The notes under the pieces were generated by a model. The model was not told where the DNA came from and did not search any database. It saw only the letters and a program-made list of their open reading frames with translations. Positions 37,754-50,700 of a stretch of DNA of 64,000 nt are shown in pieces. The stretch is from Centropus unirufus. Lineage: Eukaryota; Chordata; Aves; Cuculiformes; Centropidae. The stretch covers positions 160,676 through 224,675 of the forward strand of contig VYZI01000670.1 in NCBI GenBank assembly GCA_013397695.1, read 5' to 3'. The first letter of the stretch is position 1; every line of letters begins with the position of its first letter. Both the position numbers and the translations under genes were made by a program.

Positions 37754-37826
37754 TAGACATGCTGAGCAGGCAAAGATCCCACTAACTTCAGCAGGCACTG
37801 CAATTTCTCAGCATGTCTGAAAACAC
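37754..37826. repeat. Probable ancient amniote hairpin-forming interspersed repeat
   Basis: AGACATGCTGAG at 37755-37766 is the exact reverse complement of CTCAGCATGTCT at 37807-37818, with a 40-nt loop containing TCCCACTAACTTCAGCAGG. The order of a GCTGAGCA-type arm, a TCCCACTGACTTCA-like centre, a CTCAGCA-type arm and TCTGAAAA resembles hairpin repeats that I recall from turtle, crocodile and bird genomes. I cannot name the family. It may instead be a chance hairpin. Confidence 0.4.
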
Positions 37827-39641
37827 AGAAAAAACGGGTAGGTAACTAAATACATCCAGAAAATATTAAATAGGTCAGCACACTTTAAAATTTTGCCTGA
37901 TTATTTTATATATAGTAGACAATGGCTGTTGGCTTAATACCATGTCTATGTATGTGTTTATTGCATATGTATGCAATAAATTCAGATTAATCAACTTGAA
38001 AGGTGGTGGAATAGGGCAACAAATATTCCTATTGAATTAAAAAAAAACAAAAAAATTGGCAAAAAAAAAGGGATGGAAAAGCAAGGGATGCACCATGGAA
38101 ATGTAAGCTGATGTGTTCCAGCCATCTTACCTAGAATATGTTCTCCCCACCTACGCATGGCCTGTCTGGGCAAAATATATCCCTATCATTCATCAAAAGT
38201 ATTACCCTAGTGTCTGGGTGATATATGCATCTATCTGGAGCTGCAGTGAGAAGAAAAGGGATCGCTGTGGTTTATAATGTAAGAATCTGGAAGCGGTACA
38301 AGATAGAGCCGCATACCCAGCCGTTAACTCCGTTAGGTACTGGTTCCTTTGCAAAGCCTGTTGGGGCTCTCCTAAGATATAACCTTACCAGTCAAGTATG
38401 CTCTAATGTGATTTGGCCTTTCTCCAGCCTGAAACAAAGAAGCCATAGTTTTGCTTGGGTCTATAGGTTAATCCGACTTCACTTTACTCCACAAAATTAA
38501 TTCTGAAAACATAAGAAATGAATTTTCCTGATCAGTTGTGCAAATATGATTAATAAAAGACATATTTTTTTTTTCTGTTTAAAAATTAAATTTCTCTCCT
38601 AGGAGCCTGGAGACAAAGTTTTGGCGCGAGTGCACGATGCGCATCCGAGTGGTTCTGAACCACTGCAGAGATCAAACCGTGCCCGCGTGATCCCAGCTCC
38701 CATGGAAAACTGTTTGACATTCCCTGCCTCTTGCTCTTTAGGAACGGTGTAGGATGGACGTGCCAGGAGAGGAATCAGCACCACAGCCCTCAGCTCTGCT
38801 AGAAACGGGGCTCAGGGCTGGGGGAGGAGAGGGAATAAAAAGCAAGTATTCAGTGGTGAAAAGAGAGCTACAGAAAACAGGAACTGAATTTCATTGAATA
38901 CCTGGGTCTTGTTAGAGCTGCCTGCAGAATGGTTTTTCCTTCCATGTAATATCTGTGCGCACACAAAAAAATATGTTGCACAGCAGGAGGTCATTGCCAC
39001 AAGTTAAATGATGTGATTCCAGCTAGTAAAATGTCTCATTCTGTAGCACAGGCTTTAAATACTCAGACTTCTATTGTACAGTGCACTCCGTGTCGTGGAG
39101 CTCTCATAAATGTGTTTTGTTCAGGCCACACTTTAAAGGGCCAGCTGACCTCTGTATCTCTGCAGAGCATCTGTAAAACAGCATCTGGAATGCCGAGGAG
39201 AGCCCTGCAAGGACAGAGTTTTCTCAAATGGGTGGCACTGGTATGAGGTTCCAACGTTGATTGGAAAGGTGATCCCCAAATGAACCTCAAGAGTAAAAAA
39301 ACAAGGTAAGGGAGGAATACTTCTAAGAAAATCGGGCTTCATTAGTGCTGAGTGTTAAATGAGAGAGTTATTGGGAAGAGTTTGGTCAGGGGAACATAAG
39401 TGATTATAAACTCGGTTTCTCCTAAGTCGGACGTTTGATAATTTCTGAAAGATGGAAGGGTTTCAAACCCCAGTTTGCTCATGTTTCCACATATGATGTT
39501 TCCTGCAGGGAAGGACAAAAGAAGGAAGAAAATGCATCTTTGTCTCAAAGAAGATGAATGAGATGGGAAAATTTTTGTAGAAGAACGGGAAAGAAATGTC
39601 CTGAAGGGGGGTACTTTTTCTCTGAAGCTGAAGAGCTTACA
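37827..39641. other. Unique DNA, no gene seen
   Basis: Short frames only, including a 91-codon plus-strand frame at 38225-38500 with no domain features. CpG-richer near 38620-38690. No repeat recognised. Confidence 0.5.
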
Positions 39642-39788
39642 CATGCCTTATGTAAGGCATGATTATTGCTTTTCCTTTGGTGTAAAGCCTCGGTGTTGGC
39701 AGTTTTTCATCCCAGATGATCTAATCTCATTCCAGTCCAGGTTTTTCTCCCCTAAGCTCATTTGTCGTATGCTGTAAATACGACAAAT
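39642..39788. other. Two near-perfect inverted repeats 98 bp apart
   Basis: CATGCCTTA at 39642-39650 pairs with TAAGGCATG at 39653-39661 across a 2-nt spacer. ATTTGTCGTAT at 39760-39770 pairs exactly with ATACGACAAAT at 39778-39788 around the loop GCTGTAA. The first could be a dyad protein-binding site; the second could form a stable stem-loop. No flanking T-run or coding context supports a terminator or RNA call. Confidence 0.6.
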
Positions 39789-40590
39789 AATGATACAGTT
39801 GAAACACTGAGAGCCCACGGAGGGCCCACATCATCCCTTATCGTGGGTTCACCACAGCCCTCTGCAGAAAATTGTTCAAGATCTTATTAACTTGTGTTCA
39901 GGAGGTTGTGTCTGACATCTTTCCCTGTGTGTCCTCTTACCTGGGAGGAGAAAATGTTGCGCTTTATAAAGTACATGAATGGTTTCACCCTGCCCCAGGA
40001 GAAACACCTCCCTGCATATCAGGCGTGTATGAGAGCTGGCCTTGAATCAGGATTCTGCCCATGGAGCCTGGTCTGGGCAGGAGGCGCCTGGAAGGTGGTC
40101 CATGATATTCTTGCTGCAAATACAGGTCAGCAAGACTATTCAGTAAGGATTAGATCTGCATAATCACCAGTAATGGGTAAGATTGTATTTGAATTCTTAT
40201 TCTGACAAACTGCTTTGGTTTGAGTGAATTCTATCCCATTTCCCAGCCAGAATCCATCTGGGATTGGTTGTAAAACTGAATTAGTACATAGTTTCTCGAA
40301 GTAGGTCTTTCCTCCAGTCCAAGTACTCTTCGTGCTTGTCAGGTTCAGACTGAACCTCATGATTCTCATCCAGTTACCAAATCTCTAACAGCAAAGGAGG
40401 GCGCTTATCTCCTGGAAATGTGGTGTTGCTTGGGGGAGGCAGAAGTAAATAATGACTGTACATTCATCTCAGAGAAATTACTAAAGCAACATCCCAGCAC
40501 TTCCTTCAGGAAGCATGAAAGGTTCAGTCATAAAGGGTTCAGCGTGAAATCAGTCACATCAAACACTGCACACAGGTCCAAACATTTAGT
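39789..40590. other. Unique DNA, no gene seen
   Basis: A 224-nt segment at 39902-40125 is bounded by TTCAG and CAG|GTCAGC and is open in one frame (part of an 89-codon frame), but I recognise no family. Otherwise short frames only. Confidence 0.4.
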
Positions 40591-40865
40591 CATGGAATCA
40601 CCATCACGCGTCCTCTCAGATCATCGAGTCCAACCATCCCTGTCAACCACCAAAGCAGATCCCCGACCTCCTCATCCATCCAGCTTTTGAACCCCTCCAG
40701 GGATGGTGATTCCATCCTCTCCTCAAGCAGCTGTTCCAGCACCTGATGACCCTCTCGGTAAAAAAATTCTTTCCTGATGTCCAACCTGACCCTGCCCTGG
40801 TGCAGCTTGAGGCCATTCCCCCTCATCCCATCCCCTGGCACTTGGCACAAGAGCCCAAACTGATC
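40591..40865 (-). mobile_element. CR1 LINE, 3' fragment
   Basis: Same subfamily wording as the copy at 31.9 kb (for example CCTGACCCTGCCCTGG and CATTCCCCCTCATCCCATCC on the plus strand). Minus translation shows GDGMRGNGLKLHQGRVRLDI followed by RKEFF, the tail end of the CR1 ORF2 product. About 275 bp remain, 5' truncated, and the terminal ATTCTATG repeats are degraded. No functional protein is possible. Confidence 0.92.
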
Positions 40866-41934
40866 ATTCCAAAGCATCACCCTTGTTCGGATGCCCATGC
40901 TGTAACACCAAGGCATGAACTGCTTTGCCTTATGCACCCACTCTTTCCCCTTTTGAAGTCCTTTCTTTTTTTTTTTCTACGATCTACATGTTAAACTCTT
41001 GAAACTGTTTAAATTCTTACATCTAAAGAGTTTAATGCCACAGAAAAATTCAAATTACTTTATGGATTCAAAGCAGTTTTGGGCTTTAAAGTAGCTTAGA
41101 ATAACTCCTTTAAAAGGTTCAAATCCTTCCGTGTGGAGGTAAGCAAGGGAACCCCAAACATCATCCAGATTCACATGGATTTAGGGTCCTCACACCCCTG
41201 GTCACAGTCATTATTTTAAATGTCTTCCAGGTCAGAGAACAAGACAGTAGCAGCAGCAGAACTTCTCTAAAGCCATCCCATTGCTAATTCTCTCTACTCG
41301 GAGTGTGACTTTGACATCAAGAATACCTACTTCTTCTCCATATTTTAATAAAGCTTGAATATACTTTTCATTTTGCCAACATTTCAGCTGGTTAAAAACA
41401 TTTTAATCATGATTATTTTCTTTTTTTTTTCTGTGGCTTTTTGACTAGCAAGAATTAAAGACCAAAAGCTTAACAAAAAGCTTCTCAGTTTTTTTTTAAG
41501 AGGAATCCGAATGATAGGGGATAGATCTGTGTGTGTTCATGAGTGGGTGCTTAGTGAAACATCATGAAAAACAATAATCACTGCCAAACATTCTTGCTAC
41601 CACTTTCTGGCTGGTGAATCAAATATCATAAAAATATTTCTCAAACCTCCTCATTTTAATAACATGGGAAATTCCCCTTCCCACTGATTTTTTAAGGGTT
41701 TTTTTGCCAATTTTGATAATACTTAGAAAAATGCATTTGCATTCTCACCCTTTGGAGAAGTACACTCAAATTGCCCAAAGATGATATGTGGTTATAAGAT
41801 TTCCATGTCATCATTTTTAACGATAAGGAGTACGTAACAAATTTCAGCCCATTTCTGCTGGCTGCTTGGCTTTGGGATGTTCGAACTGATGAGATCCGTT
41901 TGAAGGGTTGGTCCGAAGGTTTGGCTGCTCAGAG
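40866..41934. other. Unique AT-rich DNA, no gene seen
   Basis: AT-rich with T-runs near 40965 and 41420. No frames of note and no recognised element between the two CR1 fragments. Confidence 0.55.
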
Positions 41935-42055
41935 CTTCATCCAAGGCCTGGCTGGATGCGGCTTGGAGCAACCTGCTCCAGTGGAAGGTGTAGGGGGTTT
42001 GGAACGAGATATCTTTAAGGTCCCTTCCAGCCTCAATTGTTCTGCAGTTCTGTGA
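41935..42055 (+). mobile_element. CR1 LINE, 3'-terminal fragment
   Basis: GCCTGGCTGGATGCGGCTTG, GAGCAACCTGCTCCAGTGGA and TTTAAGGTCCCTTCCAGCCT, then a degraded terminus, match the 3' end of the CR1 type also seen at 56.6 kb but in the opposite orientation. About 120 bp are recognisable and diverged. No coding capacity. Confidence 0.85.
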
Positions 42056-45000
42056 GTCTCTGATAAGGTTTGCCAAGCTGATTATAATGTTTATTTCATC
42101 AATGGATTGGCCGGTATCAGGCAAGTTGCAAGTTCGTGTTGTAACATCTCACTTGGGTGAAAAAGTCACTGCATCTCTTTCCTTTTTCTGCCTGTCTGTG
42201 GTCATGAAAAATTATACGTGAGGACTGAATAATGTTTGAGATAACAAACAAAAAATATGAAATTTTTTGTAAATCTTAATTTTGTAAAATACGAAAACTC
42301 AGTGAGAAATTCACAATTTATTGTGAAAGGATGCAAATGATGACCAGGCAAGCAGGTTGGCACATACCAAATGAGAACGTATAAGCTGGTTTTGCATAAG
42401 GAAAAAAACTAAATGTGAGAGGAGGAAGATCATAGAAATAGAAGTGAGTTTACATCCCAGCATATCGTTACTAACACTTCTGCTCAATTACCATTGTCGA
42501 GTTCTTGTTCTGAATACAACCCTTCTACCTTCAGTCACTGCTCTAATCATGCAGCACTTAATTTGTGAAATATATAAAGCCAGGTGTGTACACGCAATGA
42601 ACGCACACCCTTCCTTTGGCACGGAGATGCCCGAGGCATTTATTTTCCTAGCTTGGATCCTGGATGGAACTGGATGATCAGCACAGTCCATTTGCCTCAC
42701 CACCCAACAGGGTGTGCACATTCCTATTCATCCCTTTTATCTTGAAGAGAATTTGTTTATTAACTCTGCAACTGGTGCCCAGAGCATGACAAAATGTCAT
42801 ATTTCAAGCCCCAAAGAGTCAGCTCGAATGACTAGAAATCCTTGTTTTCTATGAACGCACTATTCTCTGGCTTGCACTCAAAGGACTGGGCTTTTTTCTG
42901 CCTTCCTCCAAGACATTTTCACAGTTGAAGATGGGGCTCAGGACAAATTACATCCAGAAAAAGAAAAAAATCAATATAGAGAGTAGCTTTTCTTAGACAC
43001 TCCACTGGTTTGTGCCACGCTGCTTCCGAGCCCCATGATGATTTGTTGATTTGGGATCTGGGAGGGATCTTCTAAGTCCAAGTATTTCAAAGAAGGTGCA
43101 AGTTGCCTCCCTCTGCGTATGTGGTGCGGTTCATCTGCCGGGATCCCCTCTGGCTATCGCACACGTTCATTTTCTTGCATAAGTGACAGTTCAGAAATAA
43201 GTAGCGTCATGGATTATCCTCTTCCGTGTCTGCAATAGACGGTTTGTTTTCCTTGCCACAGAAATGCTTTAGCTTATATCAAATCTATGGCTTTAGAATA
43301 AGTGAAATTTAGTGTCATACAAGAAGATCAGATAGTCACCATTCCTCTTAAATTAATATCGTGGAAGTATAGAGACAGACTTTAATGAGAACCCTCCAGC
43401 AGCGATATTAGGAAAACTGCTAAATGTTCCAAGCTAAAGCTGAGACTGTGGAAACACAAATTGTGCCTCAAAACTTGACAAAAAAGTTTCATCAGGGATC
43501 CCAACACAAAAACTCCAGACAAAAGATCCTACTCCTACGTAACAACTCAGAATTACGGCGAAGTGTTTCAAATAATCATTCCTTGGGGGTAGTTCCAGTC
43601 TTTTATGAATACTTCGATACTTTTATGAATAACCTACATTTGGATCTTTCTGCCGAGCTCCCGCCACCTGTGACATTCAGGGGGTGCTCAGTCCCTAAAG
43701 GGAAGTGCCTGTGCGCATGGATTGAGCTTCCATGAAAGAAACCGGGGAAAAAAGGCTTTTAGATGCCAAGGTACACTTTGAAATTAGGATCTCAGTCTTT
43801 CAAAATCTTGAAGATCCTTCTCTAACCCAGCTATTCAATCTACTTCTTGCACTTCTAGCACTTCTAGCACTGTGAGTCCAGAGGGAAAACCGCTAATCTG
43901 CATCTCATTTCTTACCAGAGACTTGAGTTTCCCTTCTGGAACATCCTTCTTTTTTTCCAAATCAAGCACCCCTGCCAAATCCAGATGCCAGGTCCCTCTG
44001 GATTCTTTGTGGTCTTCTTCCAAGCCCCGTTTCCCTGGAATCGTGTCCCTTCTGTGCCCCCTGGGTCTATTGACCCTCACCTTCACACGGCTCTGATGAC
44101 GCCCCTGGTGCTGGAGCTGAACCTCAGGGGTGAATTCGCTCCTGCTTCGCCTTGGCAGGAGGTGGATAGAAAATAAATGGGCTTAAGGCCTCAGGGGACA
44201 TTAGTGGTGCTGCTATAAAGGATTCAATGGAAAATAAATATAGCTAAATGAAAGAAAAGATAGTTCCTCTACGCTTTGCTTTCAAGCAGAGAAAGCAGTG
44301 GGGCTGGAGAAGGGGAGGAACTCAGGTCAGCAGATGCTGCCCCCAGAGTCACACAAGGTATGAAGCTGAGTCTGGGTATAATTTGGCTCTCGCATTTAAC
44401 TACGTTAGTCCAATAAACCATTTTTATTACACACAAAGTAGAGTTGCCAGCCATCTCTACATTTACTGAAGGTCATTAATTTCTTTTTAAAATATAATGC
44501 AATCCTCTCTGAAGAAAACCTCATGAAACATAAACTTTAAGTTTGGAGGGATGCAGTTATAGATGAACATTTAAAAATAATACGCACTATTATTCACTTT
44601 TTTGGTACTCTTTTATCCAGTATTTCAAGATACATTTTTAACTGTTTAAATAAAGCCAAGGAATTGGTTTGGAAAGCTACTTTTTTAAGCAGATGACTTT
44701 CCCTAAAGATTTCTGAAAGCCAGCATTTGGAAAAATATGGGGTCAAGTCAGCAAAATGTATGCTTTGTTTCAACAAATTCATTAGCAGGTGGGTTGTTTA
44801 TCCTGATGCAAAGCTCCAAGTTATAGAGGTCAATAGATTTATAAGGTTCAAAGAGGAGAATTTATAACCCCAAAAGGGAGTAACTGGCACGAGGAATTGC
44901 TTGTACAGTTGTGGGCTGTGAGAGTCAGAATGGGTCTTCTGACCACCAAAAAAATTGCCTGGCACCAAAAATCTTTGATCATGAAAGTTTTACCCCACAG

Positions 45001-47561
45001 CTATAGCACACATAGATTGTTCAAGAGCCTATTATTATTTTTATTATTACTGTAATTTATTTATGTTGCAGGGATGCCCAGGGGCTCCCCCCAGGATTGT
45101 GGTCCAGCTGTGTTCTGGACTGTGCAAACACTAGGATACAGTTTGTCTCGAAGGCACTTTTAGTCAGCAGATAAAGTGACATTTGAAGAGATTAAGTGAC
45201 TACGTTTTTTAAAAAAATAAAATTTATAGTGAAATTTATACACATGACAAATTTAAAAAATCACCTTTTTGGGGGGACTGATGTAGGAAAATATTTAAGA
45301 GTGAAGGAGGCATTTTTCTGCCAGCCGCAGGCAGGTTTTTTCTCACTTCAGAAGCAGCACGAGAGACACGCAGAGAACAGCAAGGAACTGCCCTGAACAC
45401 AACTGCGGGTGAGGAGAACTCTGTAAAACCTTTGCAAGGAAAAGAAAATCGATTTCTAAGGTTTGAGGTTTGGTTACACGCCAAGAAACTGGATTCCTCT
45501 CAAGGTTTGCTGAGCTTTCCAAATCCCCTCGCGGTGCTCGGAGAGGTTCGCAGGGAAGGCAGGCGGACATGCCGTTAGGCATGGATTATACGTAGGCTTG
45601 ATCCCGTTTTTAAGATTTGAGATGAAATTCCCATTGGGCTTTGAGGTTTATTCAAATCAAAACGATGGGCTGTAAACCCGCTCGAGCCTGTTAAAATGAT
45701 TCACACGAAGCTCTGCAAGCCGAAATCAGAGTTGCACAATAAAACCCTAAGAAATCTTAGGATTCAATAGGAGTTTCGATACTGATTTGAATTAAAGCAG
45801 GAGTAGATTTGGGCTTTTAAAATTCAAAACAAGTAGAAAGTCAAAGCGTCGCCCAAATAGCGAGGAAGGACAAGGAAAGCTTCTGCTGGCGGCTCTGTCA
45901 GCGCTGGGGTCTCCACCAGCGGCGCCAATTTCCACAAGGGCATCAAAAGATTAAAATGTTCCTTTCTTCTCTTCAGACCCTCGCTCCGTTTAAGTTTATA
46001 TTTCTCAAAGCTAAACTTCACCGGAACCATAAAAAGTGACCCTTCAAGTGGCTGTTACTGGTCTGCCACAGTGAAAATTTCCAGTCTTAAGAAAAGAGAA
46101 CCTCATACCCCTTTAGAAAAAGAAAGTATATAATAATACACGCACGTATTTCCAGGGATTTCATGAAACTCAGTTATCATTAATAGAGATGAAACCAGAG
46201 CCACCACATATTAAATTTTTGCCTGCTTAGAAATAAGTTAGTATATAGTTACAGATACTCGCCAGTGAAATAGCTTTTGCTCAAAACAGCCAATTTTTGT
46301 CTAATTTCTTAAATTTAAATTAAAAATCCATTTAAAATCCATTCCAGGTCAAAAATAAAACCATATATTCTGTCATGTATTTGCTATGCCTGTTGCACTT
46401 CCACAAAATAATGTGAGTGTATCTGTCAGAGGTTTCTGAAAAGTACAAAAATGAGTAGGTTTCTGATTGTAAATAGTAAATGGAAACAATATATGGCATG
46501 AAACCAAAAAATTTAAAGTAGTTTATATGGCAAGGGGCTTGTTTTGCCATTTCAGCTTCTCCGTGATTTATACAGCTATTATGTCACAATATAACTTAAA
46601 AACTGCCCTTAGAGTCTGTTTTTTCTTAATAATTACTATTACTATGAGGTAGATGATTCTGTACTGGCAGAACGTTGGAATAACCCTCTGCCTCCCACTC
46701 TTTCCACTGAGAAAGCTCACACCTCATAAATAAAAGCAGCTAATAATACAAACCCTCTTTTTTTTCAACTTAGCAAGAGCAGACAAATACAGAAAAGTTA
46801 ACACAAGGATCGTGAAGAGGTGTTTTACAACAGCAGCTCCGTAATAGGAGCAATAGAAACTTTGATGGTAAAACTTTGTACTATAAAGTGGTATTTGTTA
46901 CACTGAAATTAATTTCAGTATGCTTTTTTTAATATTTTATGTTATTCCACCCACTTCTCTGTATCCTTAGGCTTATTTTCTGTAGGTTGCCACCGATCGA
47001 TCCAAATCATAGGGCACAGGGATTTTTTCAAAGTCAGCTTTTTTTTTGCAGTCTCCTACCAGAGTTTCTTGGTTTTATTAATGGTGCCCTCTACAGAATC
47101 ATTAACAAAATGATGTAGATAATTTACAAAATGATGTAGACTGAAAAGCTTCTCTTCAGTTATGATGATATTTTTGTGTTCCAGCTTTATCACAGGAGAA
47201 AATGAATTTTCTTGTGAAATTTTGAAAGAAAATTTTTGAGGATTACTTTGATCTTGTTTTAAAATTAGGAAATACGCACTATTCAAAAATATTTTACCAT
47301 CAGGAGGAATGGTAGAAATGACAAAAGACATGAAATAACGTGGAAAAGTATTGCCTTCCGTGGGGATGAGGTGCACAAAGTCAGTTGATATCAAATACAA
47401 ATCTTCAAGGCAGAACTGCCTCTGGAATATGTCAAATGAGGAATGACCCAGAAGCAGGAGCAGTATTATATGTATATGTATATAAGCAATATTTAATTAA
47501 AATGTATTTAAGTCATTAGTATTTCTTCCCAGCCATTGTATGGGGTGACAGCCCCATATTA
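42056..47561. other. Unique DNA, no gene seen
   Basis: Mostly AT-rich; GC-richer around 43900-44170 and 45340-45600. Small repeats: CACTTCTAG repeated in tandem near 43849-43869, the palindrome CCTAAGAAATCTTAGG at 45746-45761, and ACAAAATGATGTAGA twice near 47105 and 47126. The 103-codon (43424-43735) and 114-codon (47056-47400, minus) frames have no recognisable features. Confidence 0.45.
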
Positions 47562-47738
47562 NNNNNNNNNNNNNNNNNNNNNNNNNNNNNNNNNNNNNNN
47601 NNNNNNNNNNNNNNNNNNNNNNNNNNNNNNNNNNNNNNNNNNNNNNNNNNNNNNNNNNNNNNNNNNNNNNNNNNNNNNNNNNNNNNNNNNNNNNNNNNNN
47701 NNNNNNNNNNNNNNNNNNNNNNNNNNNNNNNNNNNNNN
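47562..47738. other. Assembly gap (177 N)
   Basis: Run of N between ordinary sequence; frames read through it are void. Confidence 0.99.
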
Positions 47739-50700
47739 GGGTTTGCAAAGCCTCAGTCCCCAGTGTGGATTGCCACATGCCTTTTTTTCCAGCCGTCCTC
47801 CCACTCGGAATCACAGCTGCCGGCGTAGCAGGAGCTGAACCCTGGCTGCGGAGCACGGGCAGCTGCCTATGACAGCGCGGTGTTAGGGGCAAGGAGGTGT
47901 TTAGGAACTGTTTATGATACAGACGTGAGAACACAGGAGCAGCGGAGGTTTTCCAAATGTCTCAGGCTGTGTGTGGGAATACGTAAAGCTCCGTTTCTGA
48001 GCGCATTTCCCCTGTAACCTAAAGCCATGCTCCTCCCCTGCCTCGCTTTTCTCTTTTTCTTACATCCTCTGAGTATAATTCAATTAAAAATAAAGACATG
48101 TTTTTCTACTTGCTAAAGGGAAGCATGTGTCCTTCATTAAAAAATTGGCTGGCACCATCGGGTGGCCTGTAGATAACATACCAGCTTATACCGCACTCCT
48201 TTGAAATTAGACTTTCCCTCTTCTCACGGCCTCTTTTCCTACCGCGTTGTTTATTGATGTCTTCTTCCTCGCTCTCTTCCCACCTTAACGTCAAAGTGGG
48301 ACATGAACCCAGGGCAATAAGTGTTCCATGTGCTTCAAGTTTGGTTCAGAAATGAATGTTTTGCCCACTCAAGTCTAGTTCCCTTGCAAAGAATGACTTT
48401 GTCTATCTGGACAGAATTAAGGAGACATGGAAGAGGCCTGAGGAGCACAACATCTCTAGATCTCTGCATTTCCTAGAAGGCAGATGGCCTCCCCCTGCTC
48501 TAGCTCCCAGGAGACCTTGGTTGGCATTCCCACCACCAGCTTTGCTCGTTTCCACCAGCATCACATCTGATGTCTCCTGGGTGGAACAAGCACACATCGC
48601 TGAAACCTGGCAGGTCTCCCTGTTTTCCTGGAAATGGACATCCAGATTTCTTCATTCAGGCTTTTTATCATGTTAAAAAATGCTTTATGATAAATTGGCG
48701 TATTTTTATGATAAATTGGAAATACCTTGACTTTTCCACGCATCTTCCCAAATCCAGGTCTTTCTGGCCGTGCTATACAGACCAGAAACACTATTGTTAC
48801 TGTTTTCCTGGAAAAACTCTCTGGTCACACAGGCAAAAATATTAAATCCTCCAGGTAATAACCAAAGTACAGAAACACATTTCCATCTTGAAGAATTTTT
48901 TTCTCTAAAAAGTTAAAAATTCCTTCCAGAAAGCGGGGTTAAAAGGAAGCAGTGAAACCTCTGGATTGTGTCTGGAGCCGGTCAGGCCCAGTGGAATGGC
49001 TCTCCCCACCGGCCAGGGTTAATCTGAACATTTTCCCAGCGGAGTTGGGATGCTCTAAGCCAGGAGGAGAGCCCTGCCCCCCCGACCCCTGCCCGGCCAC
49101 CCCCAGCAGGACAAACCTTCCCCGGGAGAAACTGCAGTTCCTCAGCACCAGACCAAGAGCACGAGGCAGGACGAACAACCAGAGCTTTGGTAATGAACAA
49201 TTCCCAACAGAAAGGCAAAGCACTGCTTTCAACTTTATTTAAGACTTTTGAAATCTATATTTTTTTCTCAATGTATTGATTTTCAACAAATGAATCTATT
49301 GGTGGTGTTGGTTTCTTGTCAAGCTGGACAATTTTTCCAAAACTCTCAGTGTTGTTAACCATAGATGGAAGAAAAGGATAAATGCTCATATTATAGAATA
49401 TTTTCACACTATTTTTTTATTTTTAGAACAAAATATTTTATTTTATCTGAACAAAAGACTTTCCTTTCTATTTCATTACAAGTTTTAAATTATATCAATG
49501 TGTGTTTAGTAGAAAAATAAAATAATGATGTTGGATACCACATTGGTATTTTAATTTGATTTTTTCCTGATTGTTACTTTTCCTGTATGTCATGCAGATA
49601 TTAGTGCTTCCTATGATGTCATTTCAAAATGCTATGGTGTCTTCAGTCTGCAGCATACGTTCAATTACATCTTTAATTTTTTTTCACACAAAGCAGAGAA
49701 GAACTATTTCAGGCACTGTAGTGTTAAACGTCATGCTACAAGTGGCAAGGTAATTAAATATTTTCAAAAATAACAAAAAAAGTACTTCAAACACAGGGTT
49801 TTAATATAGCTTTTAAATCACGTCATTAAAAATACTGGTAAAAGGGGTTCTTACACATGAAATGGTCAACAAAAACAAATTGTTTGGGATAAAATAAATT
49901 TCATCAAATAGTGATTTCCCAAGGACCCTTTTTCCACTGAAGAACTTCCAGTCGGGCATAAATTGATTCATTCACCACAGAGATTTTTTCCCTTCAATAG
50001 CCGTAAACCCCTCCATCCATCTTTTAGTCAATGGAACGTCCAGTTAAGTAGAGGATGCTATGAAGAAATTCAGACCAATACCCTCGGCAAAGTGGGAAGC
50101 AGTGATGTAGCGAATCCTCTTCTTGAAATACGTGATTCGCGTGCACAAGCAGGACTGGGTCATCCATCAATGAACTGAGACTCTTACAAAGAACTAAATA
50201 AATATATACACATACATAGGCATTGGCCTGGAGAAGGAATTGTGGGCCTGAAAATGTGTGCAATTATTTTCCAAGTGGAAGAGGCTAATTCATAAGATTT
50301 ATCAATTCTTCCTACAGCCCTTGACCATCTGGATAAAAGTAAGCTTTTCACTGCTCGGAGAGCAGGAGGTAGATAAATACGCTATTACACAGCAGAAAAC
50401 TCTTAGGATATAGGAAGTGTCATGCCAGAAGTTTAAAACAAGCCATAAATCATGAAAATGCTGTTTTTCTTTTAAGAATTCCAGACTACAACAACAAAGC
50501 ACAGGAACTGAAACTTGCCTTGTGAGAAATTCTAAAATTGCAATTCCAGTCACTTTTTCCTCATTTCTTATCAGTGAGGTCTTATTAATGGCACAAGCCA
50601 GAGAGACAATTCCAGGGAACTGAGATCACGGGAGGTCGGAGATGATTGTTCCCACCAGTTCTTTCCAGAGCGATTAAAGTATTTGGAGCGGGGAGAGCGG

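Noticed and set aside
39902..40125. 224-nt segment between TTCAG and CAG|GTCAGC, open in one frame
   Set aside because: Weak splice context, no recognisable protein and no neighbouring exon.
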